Source: Tupaia tana (Eukaryota; Chordata; Mammalia; Scandentia; Tupaiidae). Taken from it: a stretch of 64,000 nt of DNA. Of the stretch, positions 12,328-23,554 are shown piece by piece. Numbering within the stretch: the stretch's first letter is position 1; each line of letters opens with the position of its first letter. The translations under genes and the position numbers were made by a program. Under the pieces are notes generated by a model that was not told the origin of the DNA, did no database searches, and worked only from the letters and a program-made list of their open reading frames with translations. Location: assembly GCA_026018925.1 (NCBI GenBank), contig JAKSZU010000006.1, positions 191,839,449 to 191,903,448 on the forward strand. Reading direction: 5' to 3'.

Positions 12328-12794
12328 AACCCACACACTATGGAATACTACTCAGACATGAAAACAATGAGACCCTGGCATCTGATACAAAGTGGACAAC
12401 TATGGCAGATTTAATGCTTACCAAGCAAATCAGACCATGAAAGAGAGGCTTTGTATGTCCCCACTTAACAACTTAACATAGACTGAATGTCTACACTCGA
12501 TGGTAGAAACGGAATGGCTGGAAGGTATAATAGCATGGAAGGTAACTGCATATAATAGAGACAGTATCAGGAGTCTGGGTAATAGGGAGTGGGAGAAAGG
12601 GGATCAGAGGAAAAACTTTAACAAACACAAAAATGAAATGTTATCTGGTAATGAAGTGGTGATATCTTTGACACGACTAATATATGCACTGTATTCATGC
12701 TGGGAAAAAACATTTTGTGTACTGTAAAGATATACAGTGATGAAATGTAATTACAAAAAGATAAAAACAAAATAAAAAAATGATTTCTATTTTG

Positions 12795-12960
12795 CATGTA
12801 ATTGTTGTATATCTTTGTGGGGCATGATATGGTTTCTTGAAGGATATATACAGTATGTAATAATCACATCAAGAATATAGACATATTCATCTTATTTGAT
12901 ATTGAAAATTACATTTGTTGTGCATCTTTAATAATAATTCTACTAGTTTTTGTTTGTTTT
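12795..12960 (-). mobile_element. L1 3' UTR fragment, reversed
   Basis: TAATTGTTGTATATCTTTGT and GATATGGTTTCTTGAAGG resemble the reversed 3' UTR of primate- and carnivore-type L1s. Diverged, with no ORF2 attached. Confidence 0.5.
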
Positions 12961-13133
12961 TGGAAGTATATATTGAATTTTCAGTAACAATGTTGCTGTG
13001 ATAAAATTCATGATTATATATTTGATTGATGTGGACCACAAAAGGGTTTCTAAACTCTAACAATAGCCCAGGAGATGAAACATGACTAGTCATATGGCTT
13101 GCAGTGTGTATAATAAAATTCAACCACACTTTT

Positions 13134-13400
13134 GGGACCAGCAGTTAGCGTAATGGCTATGTCGCTGGACTCCCATGTAGTCGACCGCGGTTTGAGTCTC
13201 GGACCCGGTGGCTTAAACTCACGCCGGGCGCGTGTGCGTGCGTGCCCAAGATCCCGAGAGGAGAATGGAGGAGAAGGGATTGCGGCGTGGCCATCCCCCC
13301 TGGGGGGTGATTTCTCGCTTTCTATCTCTCTGTCTCTCTCTGTCTGTCTGGCGAGCGCACGCGCCCTATAGCAAAAACCTCTCCAAAAAAAAAAAAAAAA
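13134..13400 (+). mobile_element. Long-form tRNA SINE, best reference copy
   Basis: This young copy shows the family layout well. It has a tRNA-related head of about 80 nt (box A TAGCGTAATGG, box B GGTTTGAGTCT, one step from GGTTCGAGTCC). A central body follows (GCCCAAGATCCCGAGAGGAG, GGAGGAGAAGGGATTGCGGC). A CTCTGTCTG tract, the end motif GCGCCCTATAGCAAAAACC and a pure A tail complete it. The 14-bp duplication TCAACCACACTTTT lies at 13120-13133 and 13401-13414. It would be transcribed by RNA polymerase III and copied by L1. The layout is what I expect of the tree-shrew tRNA SINE (Tu type III), which I cannot check here. Confidence 0.95.
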
Positions 13401-13414
13401 TCAACCACACTTTT

Positions 13415-14100
13415 AATAGACCTCATCTCTTCATACCATTCAGTGTAGAAAGAAATGAGAGAATACATTGGAATCTCATGAATGTCTTCCACCATCTCCT
13501 TAAAGTGAAAACAGAGAAACAAACGTCCCTCATACCGGCTGAGGCAAAATACCAAAATGCAATGCAGGAAAAGAATTTGTATAAAATATCCTAATTTTTA
13601 GCATAATCAAAGACATATTTGTTTTATGGCTTCTACATTCTCCAGGTTAAGATGATGTACAATACGGAAAAAATACTTTTAAGTAATAAATAAGATAGTA
13701 GTTTTTGTGATTAAGGCTTGAACTTTCGATGAAAAACAGAATGGCTTTTTCTCCTCTTCTCAATTTATCACCTGAAAGAAAATGATCACCCATTTCTCAA
13801 AGTAAAATAAAGGACAATAAATGAAATAGGAAAGAGCATTTGGCAAATGCATTTCAGAAAAACATGAACTAAATTATAAGCCTTTAAAAACAATAACCAA
13901 ATGACAATTTAAAAATTTGTCTACAATGAGCACTCCTTTTCTTTCATGTTCCTAGTAAGCACACAAATCTGTATTATTTTAATAATAAATAATTTCTTAT
14001 AGTCAAATTGTTAACTTTTTCTCAATTTGTTCATAAAATACTTAGGTAGCACCAGGGAAAATTACCTAAATAAAATTGTTTTTCAAATGCATCCAGCCAT
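13415..14100. other. Unassigned, AT-rich
   Basis: Nothing recognised. Confidence 0.4.
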
Positions 14101-14366
14101 GGGATCAGCAGTTAGCGTAATCGCTATGTTGCTGGACTCCCACGTAATCGACCATGGTTCGAGTCCTGGACCCAGTGGCTTAAACTCATGCTAGGCACGT
14201 GTGTGTGTGTGACCAAGATCCCGAGAGGAGAGTAGAAGAGAAGGGATTGTAGCATGGCCATTCCCCCTTGGGCGGTGATTTCTCACTGTCACACTGTCTC
14301 TCTCTCTCTCTTTCTGGTGAGCGCACATGCCTTATAGCAAAAACTTCTCAAAACAAAAAAAAAAGA
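14101..14366 (+). mobile_element. Long-form tRNA SINE
   Basis: GGGATCAGCAGTTAGCGTAA to a mixed A tail. Flanks AATGCATCCAGCCA and AATGCAACCACTT look like a decayed duplication. Confidence 0.9.
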
Positions 14367-15794
14367 ATGCAACCACTTATGGATGTCATAAAAACACTAG
14401 CAACATATTTAATAATACTAAGTACTAGAGAAAAATCAATGATTATCCTGATACCACTGTCCATTGCAAAAACATTCACACAGATTTCCCAGCTGGTGAA
14501 AAAGAGAAAATCTTGGGGTATGGAAGGAGGAAAAGAAGCTAGGAAACCCTTTATTTTATTTTAGAAGCAATTGAAGAGACATTGTGTTTTTCCTAATGTG
14601 TAGCAATATTTATTGTTATAAAATGAAAAACTTAATACTACAAATTAAAGAGGTGCAATTGCTACCATAGGATCCACTTGCAGTGGATTAATTCTTATAT
14701 TAACGGTTTCATTTGTCTGCAGAAATTTTCCCAAATGTCTACTATATGGCACAAGCAATCATTAGCTCTAGTGATGCGGTGAGGATCATAAGATCACAGC
14801 ACATTATCTGCCTCAGAGGTCCATTTGAGAAAGAGAAAAGATGGAGAGAAATACAGGGAGAGAGAGAAAAAGAGATGTTCTAACAGCATGACAACTACGA
14901 TGTTTGCTGTATGAATTAAGTGTTAGAAGAGGAGGGGAAAGCTGCTAATTCCACCTTTGAAGGTTTGACAAGGAACAATGAATACAGTGACACATGCTAG
15001 GCCTTGAAACTTGAAAAGGAAATGTTTATGAATAGGATGAAAAGGGAGAACATTTAGGCTTTATGACAGATTTATTTATTTTGTAGGTAAAGAAAAGAAG
15101 AATAAATATTACAGAGCTCCAGAGATAAATTGCAAGGAAATAAAGGTAATTGCAAAGATTTAATAGAGAATAGACTGTGAAATAAGCACAGGGCAATAGA
15201 CATCTACTGCAGTGTAGTAAATACAGAGTTGCAGTATGTAGAGAACGTAAAAACAAATAATTGCTAAAATAATTGCTACATAATTGCTGTAGTTACTGTT
15301 GAGTTTCAAAATATATGTAACCTTCAAACTAGCACATTTTTATTGCCTATACTTTAATAAACTTGCTATTCTACCTGAAAGAATACACTCATTCAAGATT
15401 AAATTCACAGTGGTTTGATATCATTCAGGCTTGCTTCAGGCACAGTTTGTGTCTCAGCTCCTGTGGTACTTCATATTCCTGTGTTTAAATAATAGATTAG
15501 ACATCACACAGTGATTGTAAAGACAAGAAACAAAATTTGTGCTACTTCACTTTTATTCTGAGACCACTTGGAGTTTTTACTTGTGATTAAAATTTAAAGC
15601 AGTAAGTGAAACATCCAGGTATATTATTTTGTTTTGCTGAAGATATTTACATATCTGACATGGAAATTTCTTTTTACTGCTTAATTGTCTTTGTCATAAC
15701 TAAAAGAATACTGCATCAGTAGTAAAATTAGCTAATAGCCTAAATATATATTTGTAAATTTTTTTTAAAAATATGACATTTTATTTGTTATTAT
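14367..15794. other. Unassigned
   Basis: AT-rich DNA with a purine-rich patch near 14830-14875 (GAGAAAGAGAAAAGATGG). No repeat family or gene recognised. Confidence 0.4.
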
Positions 15795-16068
15795 TATTAT
15801 TATTATTGTAGAAAGATTTTGCTATAAGGCATGTGCAGTAGCTGGAGAGACAGAGAGATAGAAAGTGAGAAATCACACCCCCAGGGAGGATGGCCACTCT
15901 GCAATCCCTTCTCCTCCATTCTTCTCTCAGGATCTTGGGCACACATACACACACACACGCACACACACACGTGCCAACATTAATTTTTACCCTTTATGTC
16001 TGGGACTTGAATTGTGGTCAGTTACGTGTGGATCCAGCAATGGAACCATTCTGCCGTCTGCTGGTTCT
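15795..16068 (-). mobile_element. Long-form tRNA SINE (stacked pair, part 1)
   Basis: Reversed copy with an (ATT)n tail at the left, the body CAATCCCTTCTCCTCCATTC, an internal (CA)n expansion near 15945, and a head ending CCGTCTGCTGGTTC. Its head abuts the next SINE without spacer. Confidence 0.88.
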
Positions 16069-16206
16069 AATTTTTAATCTGGCCACAGAGAGAGAGAGAG
16101 AGGGAGTGAGAAAGGAAAAGTGAGAAAGCATGTCACAGGATTGACTTGAACCAAGGTCAGCCATGTGGGGAGTCCCGTGCCTTAACAACCATGTCACCTG
16201 CTGGCC
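16069..16206 (-). mobile_element. Short-form tRNA SINE (stacked pair, part 2)
   Basis: Reversed copy: TAATCTGGCCACAGAGAGAG tract, then a head ending CATGTCACCTGCTGGCCCC. In element orientation its tail runs directly into the head of the long copy at 16068. Confidence 0.85.
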
Positions 16207-16530
16207 CCTTAAAATATATCTCTCACACACATTTGAAATTTATTGAAATTCAGTTTTCAGTTACTGTCCAATGATTGCTAACTATGATTTAGGTATATAT
16301 TTCTATTTTGAATGTAAATAGAATTGAATTAAAGACCCTATAACCAACAAGAGTTAGCTCACGAAAAAAAAAAAAAAAAAATCCAGTGCTAACTGCTGTT
16401 TTGTAAGTTTGTCTGAAGAACATATGCATTGGGAAGGCTGAATGGCCTAAAGTTGATTCCCATTGTTGGGATGCAGTGAAAGGCTGGAGGCAACAGAGAG
16501 ACAAGTCAGAACAATACTGGTTTCATTAAT
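16207..16530. other. Unassigned, with A run
   Basis: Contains an 18-A run near 16363. Otherwise anonymous. Confidence 0.35.
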
Positions 16531-16810
16531 GAACTAATGGGACCATAGCTTGAATTACCCAGGACTGCAGCAATTTCAATATTTATTTGCATATTTAGAC
16601 TTAATGAAAGAGCTGGATGAGAATTATTCCTCTATAAAAGTCCATTCCCAAACACACACAGAAAGGCAGTCTTTTGAGCAAAACTGTCTGTCTCCTGGGT
16701 TGCCATCATCCATCATAAAGCCTTCCTCTTGACAAATTTCATGGCCAGATATTTGAAATTTTTGGTGGTAAGTGACTGAATCCTGGTCTGTACCTAGTTA
16801 GGTTTGGTGA
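16531..16810 (+). mobile_element. Possible old LTR
   Basis: A TATA-like CTATAAAAG near 16633 lies about 80 nt upstream of CATAAAGCCTTCC. It is followed by a U5-like stretch (GTGACTGAATCCTGGTCTG). The layout suggests a degraded LTR of unknown class. No ends or duplication found. Confidence 0.3.
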
Positions 16811-17063
16811 GAACACCTAAGGAGTTCTCTTAATTTATCTTTAGTTCTATAATATATCATTTCATCAATTTTCTGTTTACTTAGTTTTCTGCTGGTATGA
16901 ATATAAAAATAAAATCAAGTAAAAGAAAAGTCCCACCAGCTGCTTGCTTTTCTGGTCATTATTTTCTATACATTTCAGTTAGTACTGAGCATAAATTTGA
17001 CATATGAAGAAATAAAATTTGATCCCGTCTAGTTGTTCAATACGCTAGATACAGATTCATGCC

Positions 17064-17283
17064 ACAGGGATTGGCAAACTTTTTGTAAAGGACAAGACAG
17101 TGACTGTTTTAGTGTTTATTGGCTAGAATGTCTTTGTAATACTAAATTCTGCAGTTATATTATGAAATTGACCATAGATAATACATAAACAAATGGCTGT
17201 GACTCTTGTAAAATAAATCTTAATTTGTAAAAACAGGCAGCAAGTTGCATTTGTCCCTGTGGTCATAGTTTGCTGAGCCTTGC
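17064..17283. mobile_element. hAT-Charlie-type nonautonomous DNA transposon
   Basis: The left end CAGGGATTGGCAAACTTTTT and the right end CATAGTTTGCTGAGCCTTG form the imperfect inverted repeats of a widespread mammalian hAT element. TTTGTAAAATAAATCTTAAT lies inside. Ancient, without transposase. No clean 8-bp duplication seen. Confidence 0.7.
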
Positions 17284-17767
17284 TCTAGAATATGAGAGAC
17301 AGACATGCACTAATGAAGAAGCACTTGGTAAGTCATTTTTTTAAAAAGTAGTTAACTAAAAAGGAGGAAATCACTAATTACTTCAGAACTTTTTCCAGAA
17401 GTAATCAAATATATCTTTTCCAAGAAAGAGGAGAGTGGGATAGCCAGGTTCTCTTCGGGGAGTATATTTCTCATTTTGACCTTTTAATTTAAAGATAGTA
17501 GAAGACTAACCTACATGTGCTAATATAAAATACATTTAAGTTTAACTTAACCTCTTAAAATATTTTGGTGGCAAAATCAATTCAATACGACAAAAGTTAA
17601 GTTTAAGCACTTATATGTGTTTGTTTAAATGTACTATGCACTAATACTTGCATGCACATACTAAGAGTGACTGAATTGATGTAGAATTATTCTGTAAAAA
17701 TTATTCATTTTGGAATACCTTCTATCTAATGGCTATAAAAATTGTTAGGTTATGTATTGTAAAGACA
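17284..17767. other. Unassigned, AT-rich
   Basis: Nothing recognised. Confidence 0.4.
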
Positions 17768-17859
17768 GGGGCCAGCAGTTGGCATAATGGTTATGTGGCT
17801 GGACTCCCATGTAGTTGGCTGCAATTCGAGTCCCGGACCAGGTGGCTTAAACTCACGCC

Positions 17860-17904
<45 letters not shown>

Positions 17905-17978
17905 CAAGATCTTGAGAGGAGAATGGAGGAGAAGGGATTGCAGTGTGGCCATCCCCCGTGGGAGGTGATTTCTCTCTT

Positions 17979-18025
<47 letters not shown>

Positions 18026-18073
18026 GGCAAGTGAACATGCCCTGTGGCAAAAACCTCTCAAAAAAAAAAAAAA
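17768..18073 (+). mobile_element. Long-form tRNA SINE with two internal microsatellites
   Basis: A complete copy lengthened to about 306 nt by a (GT)n tract in the body (17862-17902) and a (TC)n tract in the CT-rich part (about 17982-18020). Both tracts grew from short seeds that other copies also carry. Confidence 0.93.
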
Positions 18074-19519
18074 TATATATAGGAAACGCAAATGGAATAT
18101 GGGCAAGAAACTTTAAATTTAAATTTGGCAGTGATATTTCTTCCATTAGATTTTCTTCCTCCTTTTGGAGAGATCATATTCTCCATGAAGTTTGCATTTA
18201 TTTGGAGAGCCCCTGGGTTTAACATACAGCCATGTTGCTTACATCATTATATTCTCCTCTTAGCAATAGAAGCTTAATATCTCCTTTGCTTATGTGCTGC
18301 TTATTCCCCATATTACTCTCTGAGTGATCAACATTACTAATTTTTGAGTCTTTGCATCACTAATTCTAAAATATAAAGAACATAAGTTTCACTAACAATA
18401 CCGTTTAAGTGCATTTTGAAGCTCTATACCTAGATTCTTCTACTATATGTATGAGCAAGGGATCAGAAATCTGATTTTCTTTTATTTTTTAAGTAAGTAC
18501 AGTAGTCCCATGGACCAAATCTATGCAATAAATAACATGGAAAAGCCACTGTGGTAAGTCTGAGGAACAAGGCAAATTAATAATAATAGTTTAGTACAGT
18601 AGATGAATACTTTTCAATACATAGATAGTTTTTATTTGTGTGGTTAGAGAAAACTGAATAATGGTTGTGTAGAAAATGAGTTATTCTTGCTTATTGTTTT
18701 CATACATATAATTAATGGAAGAAATATCATCTAAGTTTCATATCATTATTAATCCATTTACTAGTTTACCTTATGTGGATATAAGATAGCTGAATTTCCT
18801 ATGTTGACACTGAAAATTACTATTTCAAAGTCTATATTTTATTGAACAACGTATGCTAATTAGCTTCATTGTTTCTTTTATCTTACCCTTTGAAGAATTT
18901 ACATATTTAGAAACTTGACTTTGATAAAAATTGACTTTACTGTGAGATCTTAGAAGTGAATAACTAAAGGAAGGAGGAGATTTTTCTTATCTACAGAGTT
19001 TTTGTCTTTAACATTTTATCATTCGAGTCCACATAAAAGACTAGGAAAAACTCTAATACTTTTTATTATTTACTTCACTTATCACAGAGGAATAATAAAA
19101 GAATCTTAATAAATAGAAAGTATATTCAATCATTTCTCATCTCACACCAAATAAAGTTTATTACTCTGATTTCACACCACAGACTTATAGAATTGTATCA
19201 TCTCGATGGTCTTCTTGATTGAGAATAAATGCTTCATTAAATTTAAATATAGCAACCTAATAACAATAGTAAAACTAGAGAGAATAATGACTGACATTAA
19301 AGGAGCACACATATCACTCTTTGGAATATATTCAACTTCTAGATGAAATTCAGTTTAATATTCGCCCTTCTATAGTAAATGCAAAGGAACATGGAATGAC
19401 ACGAAGATATAATAAAATCAAACTCAATTTGAGAGTGACATTTAATGTTAAGAGATTTTGTTGTTTGTTTTTAAAATAGGAAGTATAGGAGAAAGATCAA
19501 ATATATAATTATAATCCAT
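18074..19519. other. Unassigned, AT-rich
   Basis: No repeat family or coding signal recognised. Confidence 0.4.
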
Positions 19520-19760
19520 AGGTTACCTACTGGAACCAAGGTGGTTAGTGGTGAACTTCATTGATATGAGCAACAAAGGAAGAAGAACTGGGTGTAACTT
19601 TTGAAGGGGGTACAAAGTTTAGTTTTTTTGACACATGAAGTTTCAGGTACTGTGGAGACCTCCAAGTAGAGACACTAAGTAGGAAGCTGGTGCTGGGTTC
19701 TAAAGCTCAATGAGTCTGTGTCGGGATCCCCTCAAAAGTATTTCCTGGGCCTCAGGCACA
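19520..19760 (+). mobile_element. LINE-2 fragment
   Basis: AAAGTTTAGTTTTTTTGACA, CATGAAGTTTCAGGTACTG, CTCCAAGTAGAGACACTAAG and GGAAGCTGGTGCTGGGTTCT follow the order and wording of the L2 3' region. Ancient mammalian repeat. Confidence 0.7.
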
Positions 19761-20214
19761 AATAGCCCATTTCTACAAGTTTTCTTTACTTGGATGCTAC
19801 AAAATAATAATTCAGCAAATTCAAATATATACCCTTTCCTAATCTGAAAAATGACCTTACTAAATCAAATTATCATTAATTATTCTGTATGTTATGACTA
19901 TATGACATTTCCAAAAGTCCAACTCCACAAGTACAAACTTAAGAAATTTTCTTTAAAGACCACTTTTGGCTGTTAAGGTTGTCAAAAAAAAAAAAAAAAA
20001 AAAAAAATCCAAGAGTCAACCTAAAGAAGCTCTTCTTTCTTCTGCAGCCATAAGAGACAAATCTGTTTTGCCACTTAAATTCTTCTGAAAGTCATGTGCT
20101 TTCTCCAGCTCAATTTTGACTTCTGCAATTTAATTGCTTCCTAAATACTTTCACATTTATTCTGTTTGCATTGTATTTTCTTAAACGAGCTGTTTTCTTT
20201 AAAAATATGTCTGC
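19761..20214. other. Unassigned, with a long A run
   Basis: A pure A run of about 24 nt lies at 19984-20007, perhaps the tail of an unrecognised retrocopy. Otherwise anonymous. Confidence 0.35.
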
Positions 20215-20502
20215 AGGACCAGCAGTTGGCATAATGGCTATGTTGCTGGACTCCCATGTAGTTGACCACGGTTCAAGTCCTGGACCTGGTGGCTTGAACT
20301 CACACTGGGCACATGTGCGTGCATGTGCAAGATTCCGAGAGGAGAATGAAGGAGAAGGGGTTGCGGCATGACCATCCTCCCTGGGGGGGGGTGATTTCTC
20401 ACTTTCTATTTCTCTGTCTCTCTCTCTCTTTCTGGTGAGCGCATGCACCCCATAGCAAAAACCTCTCCCCCACAAAAATAAATAAATAAATAAATAAAAT
20501 AT
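20215..20502 (+). mobile_element. Long-form tRNA SINE (stacked pair, part 1)
   Basis: Complete copy ending in an (AAAT)n tail. Only about 11 nt separate it from the next plus-strand SINE. Confidence 0.92.
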
Positions 20503-20513
20503 AAGTCTGGTAA

Positions 20514-20767
20514 GGGACCAGTAGATAGAATAATGGTTACATCTCTGGACTCTCATGTAGTCCACCACTTTTCAAGTCCCTGACACCATGGCTTAGAACT
20601 CATACCAGGTGCATGTGAGTACATGCCCAAGATCTCAAGAGGAGAGTGGAGGAGAGGGGGTTGTAATGTGCCACTGCCCCTGAGGAGGGTGATTTCTTGC
20701 TTTTTGTCTCTCTGTTTTTCTGGTGAGCACAAAGCCCTGTAACTAAAATCTCTAAAAAAACAACAAA
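20514..20767 (+). mobile_element. Long-form tRNA SINE (stacked pair, part 2), older
   Basis: GGGACCAGTAGATAGAATAA to CTCTAAAAAAACAAC. More decayed than its upstream neighbour, so the upstream one probably landed beside it. Confidence 0.9.
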
Positions 20768-20778
20768 TTACATTGATT

Positions 20779-20803
20779 GTGTGTGTGTGTGTGTGTGTGT
20801 GTG
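20779..20803. repeat. (GT)n microsatellite
   Basis: About 12 GT units abutting the left end of the LTR at 20800. Confidence 0.95.
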
Positions 20804-21354
20804 TCTGGCGCTGTCTGCTCCTTACACATGCTCTAATAATGAGCTAGGAGACAGCGCCCACTAGTGGGTAGATGGGGGAGGGGCTCCCCCAATAGCGTTA
20901 ATATGGGGTTGCTTTCTATGGTCTGGTAAATGTTCACTATACTCCCATTACAAGTCTCAGAGGAATTTATGACCCCCTGCTGATGGGCTAAAATCAGACC
21001 AAACTAGTTACAGTCTATTACACAAAGATAAGAAAATCTCCATCATTAACTCAAACACAGAGCCATTTGGTCTATCCCAGGGCCCAAAATTGACTCAAGA
21101 TTCCCTGATATTTTAAGTTCCAGGCCTAGGGCTGATAGTCCATTTCGAAGAGAATCAGGTTTTCTTCCTCATCTGGATCCTATTTAACTAGGCCGTTTTA
21201 CCCATCTACAGCAACCAGTTGGGCCCCCCTTCCATTGTGTTGGAAGCGTTTCCTCCTTCAATAAATGTGGGCTTGCCATTCGCTCTGTCCATGGGTTTCT
21301 AATTCCTCTTGAATGTCGAACAAGAACCAGCATGGGTATTGGGCCTAATCACAC
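20800..21354 (+). mobile_element. Class I (gammaretrovirus-like) solo LTR
   Basis: A 555-bp LTR-like block, clearly GC-richer than its flanks. It begins TGTCTGGCGC and ends ATCACACA. It has a TATA-like TATTTAA near 21181, a polyadenylation signal AATAAA at 21260-21265 and a U5-like stretch after it. A perfect 10-bp inverted repeat lies near its start (20808-20817 and 20849-20858). No internal viral sequence adjoins it. It looks moderately young and is not assigned to a named family. Confidence 0.65.
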
Positions 21355-21517
21355 AATGACACTCCTGCATCAATAATGCCTCCCTTGTGATTTTAGGAAA
21401 AAGACCTAATCCTTAAGCTACATTGAAAATTGGTATATCTCTTCCTATGTTATAATTTTATCTTATTTTACTCCCTTCTTTTCAACGCCAATAGTCAATT
21501 TTTCAATCAAAAACCCC

Positions 21518-21529
21518 ATCTCTCTCTCT

Positions 21530-21569
<40 letters not shown>

Positions 21570-21591
21570 CATCTCTTTCTCTGAGAGAGAA

Positions 21592-21644
<53 letters not shown>
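21518..21644. repeat. Compound (CT)n-(CA)n-(TA)n-(CA)n microsatellite
   Basis: A CT tract, two CA blocks of about 14 and 18 units, and a central CTGAGAGAGAAA plus TA block. Strand asymmetric overall. The TA-CA part can fold. Confidence 0.95.
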
Positions 21645-21647
<3 letters not shown>

Positions 21648-23394
21648 ACTAGAGATCTTTTGATGTGAAAAATTGAAACTGAATCAGGCAAACATAAGAA
21701 AGGGAAATGATCAGGAGTTATATAGATGAATTCAAAGAACCTAAAGGAGTAGCAGAAAAACAGGCACAGAAAAAAAAAAAAGAAATAAAATAAATGTTTT
21801 TCTGGCATCTAAAGAGCAGGATCAATTCAATAGTTTAAGGTTAGTAGCCACTCAGCAGTGAACATGCTCCAATTTTGTTTTCATTTATTTTTAAATTCTC
21901 TTCAAAAATTTACAACACAAGGGAAACACATGACTGGCTTAGCAATACCTGGTTGTTTGATTAAAGGTTAAGGAGCCCATCATGCTTGTTCAAATGTTAT
22001 CTCCAGTACTTACCACAATACCTCTCATCAAGTGGATACTCAGCACATCAATGGGTGCATAAATGAGTAAGCATATGGGAACTATTAGCTATGATGGTGA
22101 ATGTGCTTGCTATTTGTGTAGAATAAGCAGAATATGGGAAGAGTTTGAGTTGAACAGGAATTCAGAGGACTCAGTCTAGTAGGCAGAAGGTAGATATTGC
22201 TAACTCACAAAACCACGGAAAGAACGTCTAACAAAATTGCAGCCATGCCACTGAAAATAGACCAAAAGCAGACTAGGATTGATAACAAGCCATTGGAGCT
22301 AGCAGAAAGTTATTTATGATCTTGGGAGTAAATTTCAAAAAACTAATGGAGGAGGCAAAACCCAGAAACATACAGTGTTCATTGCTTTCAAGATGCTGAG
22401 CTTGTAAATGTCCATAACAGAAAAAGCTGCAGCTGGATAGAGATAGAAACTCTAAGAACTTTTTGTCTATTGCAGCTGTGTCATATGTCTTTAGTATTAG
22501 AGTTGAGACAAAGGTGAATAAGTTTAAACATGCATATAGCAAATAAAAACAGAGGGTAATTTGAATATGTAAGTGAGAAAAAAAAATCAGTTGACTGAGG
22601 AAGAGGAGAAAATGAGATAATCCAGGTCATTATATTTAGATAAGAAGGGACTCGAATTCTAAAGACAAGGAATAAGAGTGGCTGTGTTTCTATATCCTTT
22701 AGTCAATCATATAGAAACACAGTAAATGGATGTAAATACCAGATATAGTGTGTGTGAAAGAGTAGAGTCTAAGGAAGGACATTTAGAAGAACAACAGAGA
22801 GGCAAAGCTTTAGTAGGACAAAGAAATGTGGTATTCTCTGTTGGAGATACTTTTATAGTTTTATCGACTGGACTAGGGAGAAATGTTTACATGTTGAAAT
22901 ATTCCGTTTGTAAGCTAAATAATGTGATTGAATGTAAAAGAGAAAATGAAATTTTAAAAATGTAAAAAAAAAAGAGTGGTTGTGGGTGCAAATAATGTTA
23001 TTAGTTTAGAACTAGAAATTTGAGGAAAATGTTGCCCATTTGACATAAGAAAGCAAGATCATTTGACTATTAAAGTATTCTAAACAAAAAGATGAAAGAC
23101 TAGGATGGTACCACTGGCAATAATAGCAAGAGATACAAAGATAGAAGTAGCCTGAGAATTAAGTAACATGCAGCATGGGATACGAGCTTCATGGGGTATG
23201 AAATTTAATCATATTTTGCCTTCTTTAAGAAAAACAAACAAACAAAAAAAGTCCAGAAAATTCCAAAGACAAAAATTAGCACAAGACCTTGTCTGTGCAT
23301 ATGAGAGACCCTAAAGCTTAAACTTTCTTAGCGTCATGGTAAATTTGTTTCTCACCACAAGAAGTACTGATGCATTTGGCATGGACTAGGAGCG
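21648..23394. other. Unassigned
   Basis: Mostly anonymous. A stretch near 22015-22075 (CTCATCAAGTGGATACTCAG) faintly resembles an L2 3' end. The 79-codon frame at 22726 and the 89-codon frame at 22273 have no recognised homology. Confidence 0.4.
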
Positions 23395-23480
23395 GAAGAG
23401 CTTGCTTGTTAGAAAAGGACAGCTCTAGCTGTGCTGTGGAAAATGGATTGGAAATGAGGTGTGGAAGTCAGGAAGTAAAC
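23395..23480 (+). mobile_element. Possible LINE-2 fragment
   Basis: AGCTCTAGCTGTGCTGTGG and AAAATGGATTGGAAATGAGG resemble the L2 segment that reads CTGTGTGGAGAATGGATTG. Short and diverged. Confidence 0.4.
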
Positions 23481-23554
23481 AAAGTAAAAGCAATAAAAAT
23501 GAGATTAAAACACATGAAAAGGAATGTCTACTTAGCTTTTCTTATTGAGACTAT

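Larger units (their letters stand above)
9632..12420 (+). pseudogene. L1 ORF2 remnant, RT domain deleted
   Basis: ORF2p is the endonuclease/reverse transcriptase of L1. The endonuclease region is visible around 9640-10900. Reading near 10390 gives the conserved I-I-G-D-L-N-T-P motif. The pre-RT linker survives at 11173-11380 (LYANKQENLDGLDKY, then NQEDIEILARLISSK). No YADD-type RT sequence follows. The C-terminal part restarts near 11405 and ends with AALFTIAKIWNQPKCP near 12226 and MEYYSDMKT near 12341. A (CA)n tract has expanded inside the frame at 12301-12327. A SINE lies at 9849-10114. Many stops, non-functional. Confidence 0.85.
7905..12775 (+). mobile_element. LINE-1, near full-length but lacking the RT core
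   Basis: A plus-strand L1 of about 4.9 kb including two SINE insertions. The parts in order are a GC-richer 5' UTR remnant (about 7905-8208), ORF1 (from 8209), ORF2 (about 9632-12420) and a 3' UTR ending at an A-rich tail near 12775. ORF2 endonuclease, pre-RT linker and C-terminal segments are recognisable. The sequence passes from the linker (about 11385) straight to the post-RT region (CCAACTGATTTTTGAC near 11407) across a 14-A run, so most of the reverse transcriptase is missing. Stops and frameshifts are frequent, so it is dead. It shares its 3' end with the fragment at 56440-56728. The SINEs at 8651 and 9849 landed later. Confidence 0.9.

Noticed and set aside
13134-13210. tRNA genes, because box A and box B are present
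   Set aside because: The boxes belong to SINE heads, which continue into SINE bodies and recur dozens of times. I saw no free-standing tRNA with a terminator.
13132-13594. Overlapping 79- to 120-codon frames, and very similar proteins at 9759, 40477, 48065, 59778 and elsewhere
   Set aside because: The recurring peptide AMSLDSHVVDRG and its antisense partners are translations of the tRNA SINE, not a gene family.
17750-18146. Several frames of 79-118 codons with His-Thr, Val-Cys or Arg-Glu runs
   Set aside because: They translate the GT and TC microsatellites of one SINE. The same applies to frames at 21430-21808, 55671-56011 and 58155-58384.
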